NCBI GenBank assembly: GCA_034437215.1
Contig: DAOTVC010000042.1
Location: 1-30,935 of the forward strand
DNA length: 30,935 nucleotides
Reading direction: 5' to 3'
From: DAOTVC01 sp034437215
Lineage (GTDB): Bacteria > Chloroflexota > Anaerolineae > B4-G1 > SLSP01
Shown: positions 5,685 through 13,129 of the stretch, piece after piece
Layout of the letters: each line of letters begins with the position of its first letter
Position numbering within the stretch: position 1 is the stretch's first letter
Position numbers and translations under genes: made by a program
The notes under the pieces: generated by a model
What the model was told of the DNA's origin: nothing
Seen by the model: the letters and a program-made list of their open reading frames with translations, nothing else
Database searches by the model: none

Positions 5685-7637
5685 ATGAGACGCTTCCTTC
5701 TGCTCTCGGCCCTGCTCCTCCTGTTGACGCCCGCCGGAGGGACACAGGCCACCCTGCAGCCCCCCACCCTCGAGTGGCAGGGCGGCGGCTGCACCCACTG
5801 GTGCGAGACCGGCTGGTACGCCTCCCCCGCCGTCGCCGACCTCGACGGCGACGGGCAGCCGGAGGTGATCGGCGCGACCTACCACGTCTTCGCCCTCGAC
5901 GGGGCCACCGGCGAGACGATCTGGCGGGTCGATCCGCCTGAACCTGAAGAGGGTAAGAGTGGGCGCGCCTGGCCCGGCGTCGTCGTGGCCGACCTGCTGG
6001 GCGACGGCGGCACGACCATCGTCACCGCCCACGGCGGCGGCTACCTGCACGTCTGGAACACCGACGGCTCCATCCGCTGGACCCGTCGCCCCACGTCCGG
6101 CGAGCTCCGCTCCCTCGCCGTCTACGACCTGGAGGGCGACGGCCCCCTGGAGATCGTCGTCTCCGCCGCCATCGGCAGCAAGACCAACACCTGGGTCTAC
6201 GACGCCGCCGGGAATCTGCGCGCCGGCTGGCCCCAGCTCGTGGGCGACAGCGGCTACGCCTACGGCATCTTCAACGCCAACGTCGCCGTGGGCGACCTCG
6301 ACGGCGACGGGCAGGGCGAGATCGTGGCCCCCTCCGACGTCCACTACATCTGCGCCTACGAGCGCGACGGCAGCCAGATACCGGCGAACGCCATCTACGA
6401 GGGCAAGGGCTGGGGCCAGGTCGGCGTCTGGGAGAGCCTGGACGTCGAGCTCCGTGGCTGGGGCTACTGCAGCGGTGCGCGCGCCGAGCGCTACCGTACC
6501 AACTTCGCCCACGGCCCCGCCGTCATCGCCGACATGGACGGCGATGGGACGAACGAGGTGATCGCCACCGGCAACGTCTACGACTGCGCCGTGGGCCACC
6601 CGCCGGGCAAGTACAACGGCGTCTACGTCTTCCACGCCGACCGCAGCCGCTTTCAGGGCAGCAGCTCCGACTGGCGAACCCCACCCGTGGACACAGGCGC
6701 CCCACTCTCGGAGGACTACAGCGTCATCGAGAACAACCAGCCCAACCCCGCCGTGGGCGACCTGGACGGCGACGGGCAGCGGGAGATCGTCTACGCTTCC
6801 TACGACGGGCGGGTCCACGCCTTCTGGCTCGACAAGACGGAGCACGGCAGCTGGCCCTACTCCGTCTACAGCGCCGCCGAGGGCGTCTACCGCTTCGCCT
6901 CCGAACCCACCCTCGCCGACCTCGACGACGACGGTGACCTGGAGGTCATCTTCACCTCCTGGCCCCGCAAGATCGCCGGGCTGACGGGCAAGCTGCACAT
7001 CCTCGACCACCTGGGCCAGCCCCTCCAGGAGGTCGACCTGCCCGTCGCCTCGGGCAGCTGGAACGGCGGGCTAGCGGCCCCCACCCTCGCTAACATCGAC
7101 GGCGACGCGAACCTCGAGGTGGTGATCAACACCGCCCACACGGGCATCGTCGCCTACGAGCTCCCCGGCACGGCGGACGCGCGCATCGTCTGGGGGACGG
7201 GCCGGGGCAACCAACAGCGCAGCGGTTCCCTGCTGGAGGGTTCCCTCGACCCCTCGCGCAAGGAGGTGGCCCCCCTCCACCCCGAGCCGGGCGACACGAT
7301 CACCTACACCGTGACGCTGGCGAACAACGGTCCCCTTCTGCCGGAGGCGCGCTTCACCGACACCCTCCCCTCCGAGGTCACCTACGCCGGCAACCTCTGG
7401 GCCTCCTCCGGGCAGTACGGGATCGCCGGGGACGTCATCACCTGGACGGGCGAGGTGGAGGCGGACACGCCCGTGATCCTCTCCTTCGAGGCTCTCGTCG
7501 ACGCCGGGCTGACCGAACCCCACGCGGTGATCAACACCGCCTGGCTCGACGACGGGTTGGGGAACGTACAGCCCCGCCGCGTCACCTTCATCGTCAACGC
7601 CATCAAAGCCTATCTCCCCCTCATCCTCCGCGAGTGA
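5685..7637 (+). CDS. Secreted FG-GAP/VCBS repeat protein with C-terminal DUF11 domain
   Basis: 650 residues. A signal peptide (MRRFLLLSALLLLLTPAGG, cleavage near residue 22) leads into about eight beta-propeller-like repeats over roughly 45-480. Each carries a calcium-binding-type DxDGDG motif: ADLDGDGQPEV, YDLEGDGPLEI, GDLDGDGQGEI, ADMDGDGTNEV, GDLDGDGQREI, ADLDDDGDLEV and ANIDGDANLEV, plus a weak unit ADLLGDGGTTI. From about 530 a DUF11-type Ig-like domain follows (PGDTITYTVTLANNGP). The end is AYLPLILRE, a hydrophobic tail I have seen closing many Chloroflexota exported proteins. The ATG at 5685 is chosen for its signal peptide and AAAGGAG seven bases upstream; that site is the second copy of a target duplication made by the upstream element. 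The role is probably at the cell surface, ligand unknown. Confidence 0.88.
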   Translation: MRRFLLLSALLLLLTPAGGTQATLQPPTLEWQGGGCTHWCETGWYASPAVADLDGDGQPEVIGATYHVFALDGATGETIWRVDPPEPEEGKSGRAWPGVVVADLLGDGGTTIVTAHGGGYLHVWNTDGSIRWTRRPTSGELRSLAVYDLEGDGPLEIVVSAAIGSKTNTWVYDAAGNLRAGWPQLVGDSGYAYGIFNANVAVGDLDGDGQGEIVAPSDVHYICAYERDGSQIPANAIYEGKGWGQVGVWESLDVELRGWGYCSGARAERYRTNFAHGPAVIADMDGDGTNEVIATGNVYDCAVGHPPGKYNGVYVFHADRSRFQGSSSDWRTPPVDTGAPLSEDYSVIENNQPNPAVGDLDGDGQREIVYASYDGRVHAFWLDKTEHGSWPYSVYSAAEGVYRFASEPTLADLDDDGDLEVIFTSWPRKIAGLTGKLHILDHLGQPLQEVDLPVASGSWNGGLAAPTLANIDGDANLEVVINTAHTGIVAYELPGTADARIVWGTGRGNQQRSGSLLEGSLDPSRKEVAPLHPEPGDTITYTVTLANNGPLLPEARFTDTLPSEVTYAGNLWASSGQYGIAGDVITWTGEVEADTPVILSFEALVDAGLTEPHAVINTAWLDDGLGNVQPRRVTFIVNAIKAYLPLILRE

Positions 7638-7650
7638 GCCCGATTCCCGA

Positions 7651-7678
7651 TTCTTGTTTCTTGTTTCTTGTTTCTCGA
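7651..7678 (+). repeat. Heptamer tandem repeat TTCTTGT
   Basis: Three perfect copies of TTCTTGT (7651-7671) and a fourth degenerate TTCTCGA sit between flanks reading GATTC. This is a microsatellite-scale repeat in the 60-bp gap before the methyltransferase gene, too short and regular to be a CRISPR array. Confidence 0.6.
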
Positions 7679-7697
7679 TTCTATCCAAGGAGGACCT

Positions 7698-8711
7698 ATG
7701 AACGCTTACCAACGCGTGCAGCGACGGCTGGCCGGTGAGCCGGTTGATCGCCCGCCCAACTTTGACATCTTCATGACCTTCGCCGCCCACTACATCGGTC
7801 AACCCCTCTCGAGCTACTATCTTGATCATCAGGTGCTGGTGGAGGCCAACCTCGCCATGGTCGAGGACTTCGGCATCGACATCCTGCAGGCCATCTCCGA
7901 CCCCTACCGTGAAGCCGTCGACTTCGGCGCCGAGGTCGCCTTCCCCGAGGACGGCCTCCCCCAGAGCCAGCAGCCCCTCCTGGCGGATCCCGCTGACCTG
8001 CAGACGCTGCGGCGGCCCGATCCGACCACCGGACGTCGCATGTCCGACCGCTTGCAGGCCCTCCGGCGCATGCGCGACTTCGCCGGTGACGAGATCCCGG
8101 TGATGGGCTGGGTGGAGGGGTCGTTGGCAGAGGCTGCCGACCTGCGGGGCGTCACCAACACCCTGCTCGACACCTACGAGCGGCCCGAGTGGCTGCTGGA
8201 GCTCCTCGAGCGCTGCGTCGAGGTGGGGATCGATTTCGCCCGCGCCCAGGTGGAGGCCGGCGCCCACATCATCGGCCTCGGCGACTCCATCGCCTCCCAG
8301 ATCTCGCCGAAGATGTACCGCAAGTTCGCCCTCCCCTACGAGCAGCGCATCTTCGAGGCAGTCCACGAAGCGGGCGCCCTCGCCCGGCTCCACATCTGTG
8401 GCGACGTGACCCGCATCCTGCCCGACATGGTCCAGAGCGGCGCCGACATCATCGACCTCGACTGGATGGTGGACATGGAAGCCGCCGCCGAGGCCTACGG
8501 CGACCGCCTCTCCCTCTGCGGGAACTTCGATCCGGTGACGGTGATGCTGCAGGGAACGCCCCAGGAGGTCTACGAGGCGACGCTGCGCTGCATGCGCGCC
8601 GGAGGGCCGCGGAGCTTCAGCGCCGCCGGCTGCGAGATCCCCGACGGCACGCCCCACGAAAATCTGCGCGCTCAGCAGCGCGCCCTGCAGGACCTGGGCG
8701 CAGAGGCCTAG
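7698..8711 (+). CDS. Uroporphyrinogen decarboxylase-family protein, MtaA/CmuA-like methyltransferase type
   Basis: 337 residues with the UroD barrel fold. True HemE lacks the zinc site; here H232-x-C234 (LHICGD) and C312 (AAGCEIP) match the HxC..C zinc ligands of the cobamide-dependent methyltransferase branch (MtaA, MtbA, CmuA). This branch moves methyl groups between a corrinoid protein and a thiol. The N-terminal YQRVQRRLAGEPVDRPP start and ISPKMYRKFALPYEQRI are typical of that branch. AAGGAGG stands seven bases before the ATG. No corrinoid protein, MtaB-like partner or activation ATPase is next to it, so the substrate is unknown and partners must be elsewhere. It is convergent with the permease, with a 12-bp gap and no visible terminator. 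Confidence 0.85.
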   Translation: MNAYQRVQRRLAGEPVDRPPNFDIFMTFAAHYIGQPLSSYYLDHQVLVEANLAMVEDFGIDILQAISDPYREAVDFGAEVAFPEDGLPQSQQPLLADPADLQTLRRPDPTTGRRMSDRLQALRRMRDFAGDEIPVMGWVEGSLAEAADLRGVTNTLLDTYERPEWLLELLERCVEVGIDFARAQVEAGAHIIGLGDSIASQISPKMYRKFALPYEQRIFEAVHEAGALARLHICGDVTRILPDMVQSGADIIDLDWMVDMEAAAEAYGDRLSLCGNFDPVTVMLQGTPQEVYEATLRCMRAGGPRSFSAAGCEIPDGTPHENLRAQQRALQDLGAEA

Positions 8712-8723
8712 AAGCCTCCCGCT

Positions 8724-10499
8724 CTACAGGGGCCAGAAGAGGGGCACCAGGAAGATCGCCAGCAGGTAGACCACAAGCGTCAGCGGCCCCCCGACCCTGA
8801 GAAAGTCGGTGAAGCGGTAGCCGCCGGGACCGTAGACCATCAGGCAGGCGGGCTCCAGCGGGGTGATAAAGGAGCAGCTGGCCCCCACAGCGATCATCAC
8901 CGCGAAGGTGCGCGGGTTGAGCCCCAGCTGCATCGCCGTCTGCATGGCGACGGGCACGGTGACCACCGCTGCGGCCTGGTTGGACATCGGCTGGGTCAGC
9001 AGCAGGCTCAACGCGAAGAAGGCCGAGAGGAGCACGACTGGAGAGGCCCGGGCGGAGAGGTTGACGATCTGCGCGGCGAGGAACTCCGCCGTACCGGTGT
9101 GCTCCATCGCCGCTCCCAACGCCAGCATGGAGCCGATGACGATGAGCGCTTTCCACTCGACCTCCTGGTAGGCCTCCTCCGGGCTGATGCAGCGGGTGAG
9201 GAAGACGCCCAGCGTCCCCAGAACGACCGCCGTGGGCAGCGAGAGGATGTTGAGAGCCGCCAGAATCAGGACGCCGGCGAAGATGGCGACCGCCACCGGC
9301 GCTTTCTCGTGGTGCAGGCGGCGGCGCTCGATGATCCCTACCACGCGGAAGATGTTGTTCTTGTCCAATACACGGATGCTGGAACGCGCCCCCTGGACGA
9401 GCAGCTGGTCACCGATCCTGAAAGGGGTCTGGCTCAGCTTGCGGTAGATCTTCTTGCCACGGCGGTTGATGCCCAGCACCTGCAACCCATAACGCTGGCG
9501 AAAGCGCAGCTCCTTCAAGGTGTGACCGACGAGAGGCGAACGGGGCAGCAGGATAACCTCCACCATCTCCGCCGTCGCCGCTTGCAGGCGGGGATCGGAG
9601 AGTTTCACGTCGGCCTTGATGCCCAGACCCATGTGCTCCTTGATCTGCAGCACCTGATCCCGCAGCCCCTGCACGAGGAGCTCGTCCTGCGCCTCCAGGA
9701 CCAGATCCGACCGAGGCGTCAGGTAGTGGTTCTTGTCGCGCACGACGCGCAGGACGGTGAGGTCCAGGTCACGCCCCAGGCCCGACTCCGCCAACGACCT
9801 CCCCACCAGCGACGACCCGGGCAGCACCACGACCTCCGCCAGGTAGGGGCGGATGGCGAAGGGCTCTCCGTATTCGTTGGGATCGGAGCGGTCGGGGAGC
9901 AACCGCACCCCCACAAAGCGCATGTAGAGCAGTCCGGCGATGAGCACGGGAATCCCTACCGGCGCCAGCTCGAACATCCCCAGGGGCGGCAGGTCGTAGG
10001 CCGTGACCAGATTGCTGATGACGATGTTCGTGGAGGTGCCCACCAGCGTCACCGAGCTGGCGAAGATGGTCGCGAAGGCCATCGGCATCAGCAGGCGCGA
10101 GGCACTAAGGCGCAGCCTGCGGGCCAGCGCCAACGTCAAGGGCAAGAAGAGGGCCGCCGTGGCCGTGTTGCTGATGAGCGCGCTCAGCCCCGCCGCGGCG
10201 AGCATGATGACGAGCAGCAGCAGCTCGGGATGCTCGCCGGTGAAGCGTAGGAGCACGCGTCCGATGCGGTCCACCACCCCGGTGCGCACCAGCGCCGACG
10301 TGAGAACGAGCAGCCCGAAGATCATGATCACCGCGTCGCTCCCGAAGCCGGCGAAGGCCTCCTCGGGCGGGAGCAGGCCTGCCAGCACCAGGATCAACAG
10401 CACCCCAATGGCGGTCACGTCCGCCGGCAGCCGCTCCAGAGAGAAGAGCACCATAGCGACGACGATGACCAGCAGCATAAGCACGATAGAAAGCGTCAT
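8724..10499 (-). CDS. SLC13/DASS-type permease with two TrkA-C (RCK-C) domains
   Basis: 591 residues. The N-terminal half of the transporter (about 1-205) has the SNTATAALFLPLTLALA and VGTSTNIVISNL hairpin motifs of divalent-anion/sodium symporters. Two RCK_C/TrkA_C regulatory domains follow: about 215-300 (VVVLPGSSLVGRSLAESG) and about 305-390 (VILLPRSPLVGHTLKEL), each ending in a DELLVQG or DQLLVQG strand. The second transporter half (about 405-591) carries LTQPMSNQAAAVVTVPVA and SCSFITPLEPA. Members annotated in genomes transport sulfate, citrate or dicarboxylates; specificity is not readable. GAGGTAG precedes the ATG. The gene is monocistronic, convergent with the methyltransferase gene and divergent from the PIN gene over 321 bp. 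Confidence 0.9.
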   Translation of the reverse strand: MTLSIVLMLLVIVVAMVLFSLERLPADVTAIGVLLILVLAGLLPPEEAFAGFGSDAVIMIFGLLVLTSALVRTGVVDRIGRVLLRFTGEHPELLLLVIMLAAAGLSALISNTATAALFLPLTLALARRLRLSASRLLMPMAFATIFASSVTLVGTSTNIVISNLVTAYDLPPLGMFELAPVGIPVLIAGLLYMRFVGVRLLPDRSDPNEYGEPFAIRPYLAEVVVLPGSSLVGRSLAESGLGRDLDLTVLRVVRDKNHYLTPRSDLVLEAQDELLVQGLRDQVLQIKEHMGLGIKADVKLSDPRLQAATAEMVEVILLPRSPLVGHTLKELRFRQRYGLQVLGINRRGKKIYRKLSQTPFRIGDQLLVQGARSSIRVLDKNNIFRVVGIIERRRLHHEKAPVAVAIFAGVLILAALNILSLPTAVVLGTLGVFLTRCISPEEAYQEVEWKALIVIGSMLALGAAMEHTGTAEFLAAQIVNLSARASPVVLLSAFFALSLLLTQPMSNQAAAVVTVPVAMQTAMQLGLNPRTFAVMIAVGASCSFITPLEPACLMVYGPGGYRFTDFLRVGGPLTLVVYLLAIFLVPLFWPL

Positions 10500-10820
10500 G
10501 ACTACCTCGATTCCAAACCCTTGGGATTCACGTCTCCGCGTCGACGTGACAGTTCAGCATGTGCTCCACCGGCTCGAAGTAGCGGAGCAACTCACGCAAC
10601 CAGCAATCCAAACCCTAATTCTATGCAGTTGAGCACGGTCGTCAACAGCAGACAGGTCGGTCCGCTTGCACTGCCCCTTGCCTATGCTATAACAAGAGAG
10701 ATACCGGTGCTTGGACACACCTCCGAGCACGAACACTCTGATCCTGTCAATCCTGTCCATTTTTGAAGGGGATCGCGCGATCGAGCCCGCTGCCATGACG
10801 CTGAGACTGGGAGGAGCACT
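10500..10820. other. 321-bp divergent intergenic region with hairpins and repeat fragments
   Basis: No coding frame is supported. It contains a 7-bp stem TCACGTC/GACGTGA (10528-10549) in the permease leader and a candidate promoter at 10666-10693. A hairpin GTGCTTGG/CCGAGCAC lies at 10707-10730. A short direct repeat AATCCTGTC-like stretch (GATCCTGTCAATCCTGTCCA at 10740-10759) is of a type common in environmental genomes. A palindrome GATCGCGCGATC lies at 10771-10782. Confidence 0.55.
10666..10693 (+). promoter_or_regulatory. Candidate extended -10 promoter upstream of the PIN gene
   Basis: TTGCAC at 10666-10671, a 16-bp spacer ending in TGC, and TATAAC at 10688-10693; the TGN before the -10 makes it an extended type. 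The leader would be about 120 nt and include the hairpin at 10707-10730. Confidence 0.5.
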
Positions 10821-11231
10821 ATGATTATCGTCGTCCTCGACACGAACATCTTCGTGGCGACCGGCTTCAACCGTGACAGCCACGCAGCCCGTATCGTGCG
10901 TGCCGTCGAGGAGGGAGAGCTACGCATGGTCTGGAACGAAGCCACCCGCCGCGAAATCCGCCAGGTTCTCGAGCACATCCCGCCGCTCTCCTGGAAGACC
11001 TTCGCGGACCTCTTCCGCGAGGAGGAGCGCTACAGCGGAGCCACCCATCCCGACCACTTCGACTACATCGACGACCCCGACGATCGCAAATTCGCCGCCC
11101 TGGCGGAAGCCGCAGACGCCCTTCTCGTCAGCCTCGACGACGACCTTCTCGAACACCGGACGCAGGCGGGGGTCACCATCCTCACCTCCGGCGAATTCCT
11201 TGAGCGCTATCTACAGGAGGATGCGGCGTAA
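10821..11231 (+). CDS. PIN-domain protein (putative ribonuclease), unpaired
   Basis: 136 residues, a single PIN domain. Expected acidic metal ligands are present: D7 in VLDTNIFV, E45 in the RREIRQV helix, D88 in the DDRKFAALA segment and D106-D108 in SLDDDLL. PIN proteins of this size act as magnesium-dependent RNases and often as VapC-type toxins. A VapB-like antitoxin gene is expected just upstream in a toxin-antitoxin pair, but the 321-bp region before it contains no such frame and none follows. It may therefore be a solitary PIN protein of the COG1569 type, or a toxin that has lost its partner. GGGAGGAG lies five to six bases before the ATG. Function beyond the fold is inference. Confidence 0.8.
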   Translation: MIIVVLDTNIFVATGFNRDSHAARIVRAVEEGELRMVWNEATRREIRQVLEHIPPLSWKTFADLFREEERYSGATHPDHFDYIDDPDDRKFAALAEAADALLVSLDDDLLEHRTQAGVTILTSGEFLERYLQEDAA

Positions 11232-11312
11232 AGCGCAACCTGGTTCTCCCACCTGCTCTTGGCCCTTGCCGCAGGCCCTCCCTCTGTCGTGTGTACCCAT
11301 CAGAGGTGTATT

Positions 11313-11332
11313 GGGGAGCTGCCCTCCCCTTT
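11313..11332 (+). terminator. Weak hairpin terminator after the PIN gene
   Basis: GGGGAG at 11313-11318 pairs with CTCCCC at 11324-11329 around a five-base loop and is followed by only three T, so termination would be inefficient. Confidence 0.35.
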
Positions 11333-11380
11333 GCGTTGCAATTGGAACCATCCGTTTCTCACAGCTGAAAGGAGCTGAAG

Positions 11381-12478
11381 ATGAGCATTCGCAAACATTG
11401 GTCTCTGGTCCTGATCCTGGCTCTCATCACTATTCTCACCCCGGCCTGCGGTCCGGGCCCCGGTGAGGAAGTTGTCGACGAGCCCTTCCGGGTGGCCTAC
11501 GTCTACGTCGGCCCGGTGGGTGACCTGGGGTGGAGCTACGCTCACGACCAGGGGCGCCTCGCCGTGGAGCAGGATCTTCCCTACGTCGAGACCACCTACA
11601 GCGAAACGGTCGCCGAGGGGCCGGACGCCGAGCGCGTCATCCGTGACTACGCCGAGCAGGGGTACGATATGATTTTCGCGACCTCCTTCGGCTACATGGA
11701 CTCGGTGATAGCGGTCGCCGAGGAGTACCCCGACGTCCTCTTCGAGCACGCCACCGGTTACAAGACGGCGGACAACGTCGCCGTCTACGACGGGCGGGGT
11801 TACGAGGGCTGGTACCTCGCCGGCATCGCCGCCGGGCACATGACGGAGTCCAACGCCCTCGGCTACGTCGCGCCCTATCCCATCCCCGAGGTCGTGCGCA
11901 ACCTCAATGCCTTTGCGTTGGGCGCCCAATCCGTCAACCCCGAGGTCGTCGTACACCCCGTCTGGATCTTCGACTGGTTCAATCCCCCCGCCGAGCGGGA
12001 AGCAGCCCAGGCCCTCCTGGACATCGGCGTCGACGTCATCGCCCGCGAGAGCGACTCCCCCGAGCCGGACAAGCTGGCGGAGGAGAACGGCGTCTACGCC
12101 ATCGCTTACAACGCCGTCAACCCCGACGTGGCCCCCAACGCCGTGCTGACGGCCCCCGTCTGGGACTGGGGCGTCTACTACAAGGAGACCATCGAGAACG
12201 CCTACGAGGGAGAGTGGGAGTCCCACGCCTACTGGGGCCACATGTCCGACGGCATCCTGGAGCTGGCACCCTTCGGAGGCATGGTTCCCGAGGCCGTGCA
12301 GGAGGAGGTGAACGCCGCCAAGGACAGAGTTATGAGCGGCGACCTGCACCCCTTCACCGGCCCCCTCTACGACAACGCGGGGGAGCTGCGCGTGGAGGAG
12401 GGCGAGATCATGTCCGATGAGGCACTCCTCGGCTTCGACTGGCTCGTCCAGGGGGTCACAGGAGAGGTCCCCCAGTAA
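11381..12478 (+). CDS. BMP-family ABC transporter substrate-binding lipoprotein
   Basis: 365 residues. A lipoprotein signal peptide ends in LTPAC with the lipidated cysteine at 23. The mature protein is a basic membrane protein (Bmp/PnrA/Med) type periplasmic-binding fold. FRVAYVYVGPVGDLGWSYAHDQG is the classic N-terminal motif, followed by YDMIFATSFGYMD, ARESDSP and the C-terminal PFTGPLYDNAGEL block. Characterised relatives bind purine nucleosides or related ligands for ABC uptake. Strong AAAGGAG lies upstream of the ATG. Unlike typical loci there is no ATPase or permease gene next to it; the following gene is unrelated and on the opposite strand. It either serves distant transporter parts or acts as a sensor. 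The ligand is not predictable beyond nucleoside-like. Confidence 0.92.
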   Translation: MSIRKHWSLVLILALITILTPACGPGPGEEVVDEPFRVAYVYVGPVGDLGWSYAHDQGRLAVEQDLPYVETTYSETVAEGPDAERVIRDYAEQGYDMIFATSFGYMDSVIAVAEEYPDVLFEHATGYKTADNVAVYDGRGYEGWYLAGIAAGHMTESNALGYVAPYPIPEVVRNLNAFALGAQSVNPEVVVHPVWIFDWFNPPAEREAAQALLDIGVDVIARESDSPEPDKLAEENGVYAIAYNAVNPDVAPNAVLTAPVWDWGVYYKETIENAYEGEWESHAYWGHMSDGILELAPFGGMVPEAVQEEVNAAKDRVMSGDLHPFTGPLYDNAGELRVEEGEIMSDEALLGFDWLVQGVTGEVPQ

Positions 12479-12502
12479 ACATACATACTCCCAACCTAAC
12501 GC

Positions 12503-12530
12503 ACACCCGCCGTCACATGACGGCGGGTGT
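12503..12530 (+). terminator. Strong hairpin after the BMP gene
   Basis: The 13-bp arms ACACCCGCCGTCA (12503-12515) and TGACGGCGGGTGT (12518-12530) are perfect complements, followed by CTCTCTT. The tail is not a pure T run, but the position 24 bp after the stop supports a terminator. It also faces the PP2C remnant on the other strand. Confidence 0.65.
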
Positions 12531-12559
12531 CTCTCTTCGAAAAACCGGATTTTGGAGGG

Positions 12560-12731
12560 CTAAGCGGTGCGAACCTGGCAGACCACGACGCCGATGTTGT
12601 CCTCTCCACCCCGCCTGTTGGCCGCTTCGATCAACGCTTGGACCGCCTGCTGCGGCTCTCCGGTCCGTGCCAGGGCTGCCAGCGCGTCGGGATCGCGAAT
12701 CATGTCTCAGAGGCAGCCGCTAAGGTCAAGC
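12560..12731 (-). pseudogene. C-terminal remnant of a PP2C-type Ser/Thr phosphatase
   Basis: Read on the minus strand, 12703-12560 encodes MIRDPDALAALAR, then QALIEAANRRGGEDNIGVVV and a stop. The AAxxRGGxDNI segment is the last conserved motif of bacterial PP2C phosphatases, where the Asp of GGxDN binds metal. In intact enzymes it is preceded by SDGLSDMI; here the preceding codons read roughly L-S-G-C-L-stop-D-M-I, so an in-frame TGA sits where Ser is expected. Nothing recognisable continues further upstream. At least 180 N-terminal residues are missing, so this is gene debris, not a small gene. The right limit is approximate. Neighbours give no hint where the parent lies. Confidence 0.7.
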
Positions 12732-12806
12732 CTTGGTGATCGGTCCCGGTCATCCTAACCCTCGCTTTCCAACATGGAACGTGACGGAAGAGACCCTGGC
12801 CAACGT

Positions 12807-13067
12807 CTACCGGAGCTCCATGACCCCCAACATCAACATGAAGAGTAAACCGATAAAGGCTATATCGAGCAGGAGCAGCAGGGCCAGAACGAAGCGCTGC
12901 CAGGGCAAGAGCGAGCCAAACAGCGATGGGAAAGGGTTCTCGTCCGCCGGCTCCTCGAACTGCTCCTCGGGAGTAAGTTCTGCGAACCACTCGGCGTCCT
13001 CGACACTTCCCGCTCGCTGGGCCCGCAGGTCACCCCAGGATTCGTTCAGGTCATCGTCTCTGGTCAT
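12807..13067 (-). CDS. Small hypothetical protein with one C-terminal transmembrane helix
   Basis: 86 residues, family not recognised. The first 50 are acidic and polar (MTRDDDLNESWGDLRAQRAG, then FAELTPEEQFEEP). A short linker follows, then one hydrophobic helix at about 58-83 (FVLALLLLLDIAFIGLLFML) ending in GVMELR. The layout suggests a tail-anchored or single-pass protein with its acidic part in the cytoplasm. The ribosome binding site is poor (AAGAG immediately before the ATG). A candidate minus-strand promoter lies at 13101-13128, so the gene is transcribed divergently from the DNA glycosylase gene. The coding call rests on the coherent polar-then-hydrophobic layout and on the promoter; no homology was recognised. 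Confidence 0.55.
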   Translation of the reverse strand: MTRDDDLNESWGDLRAQRAGSVEDAEWFAELTPEEQFEEPADENPFPSLFGSLLPWQRFVLALLLLLDIAFIGLLFMLMLGVMELR

Positions 13068-13070
13068 CTC

Positions 13071-13099
13071 TTGTCACGCTATCTGGCCTATGCTACAAT
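13071..13099 (+). promoter_or_regulatory. Promoter of the DNA glycosylase gene
   Basis: TTGTCA at 13071-13076, a 17-bp spacer ending TGC, and TACAAT at 13094-13099, 30 bp before the TTG start. The match is good at both boxes with an extended -10. Confidence 0.65.
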
Positions 13100-13100
13100 A

Positions 13101-13128
13101 ACGATACCGCACCCAGAGGAAAAGTCAA
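13101..13128 (-). promoter_or_regulatory. Divergent promoter candidate of the small membrane protein gene
   Basis: On the minus strand TTGACT (13128-13123), a 16-bp spacer and TATCGT (13106-13101). Its -10 abuts the -10 of the plus-strand promoter, so the two polymerase sites cannot be filled together. Confidence 0.45.
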
Positions 13129-13129
13129 C

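Noticed and set aside
5625..7010. Long minus-strand open frame (461 codons) antisense to the FG-GAP gene
   Set aside because: It is a by-product of the strong C-ending codon bias on the other strand; its valine/glycine/alanine-rich product has no signature, and the sense gene is clear.
7651..7678. CRISPR-like repetition
   Set aside because: The unit is only 7 bp with no spacers; it is a simple tandem repeat.
7071..8657. Minus-strand open frame of 528 codons across the FG-GAP and methyltransferase genes
   Set aside because: It crosses two well-supported genes and their gap; low-complexity composition, no motif.
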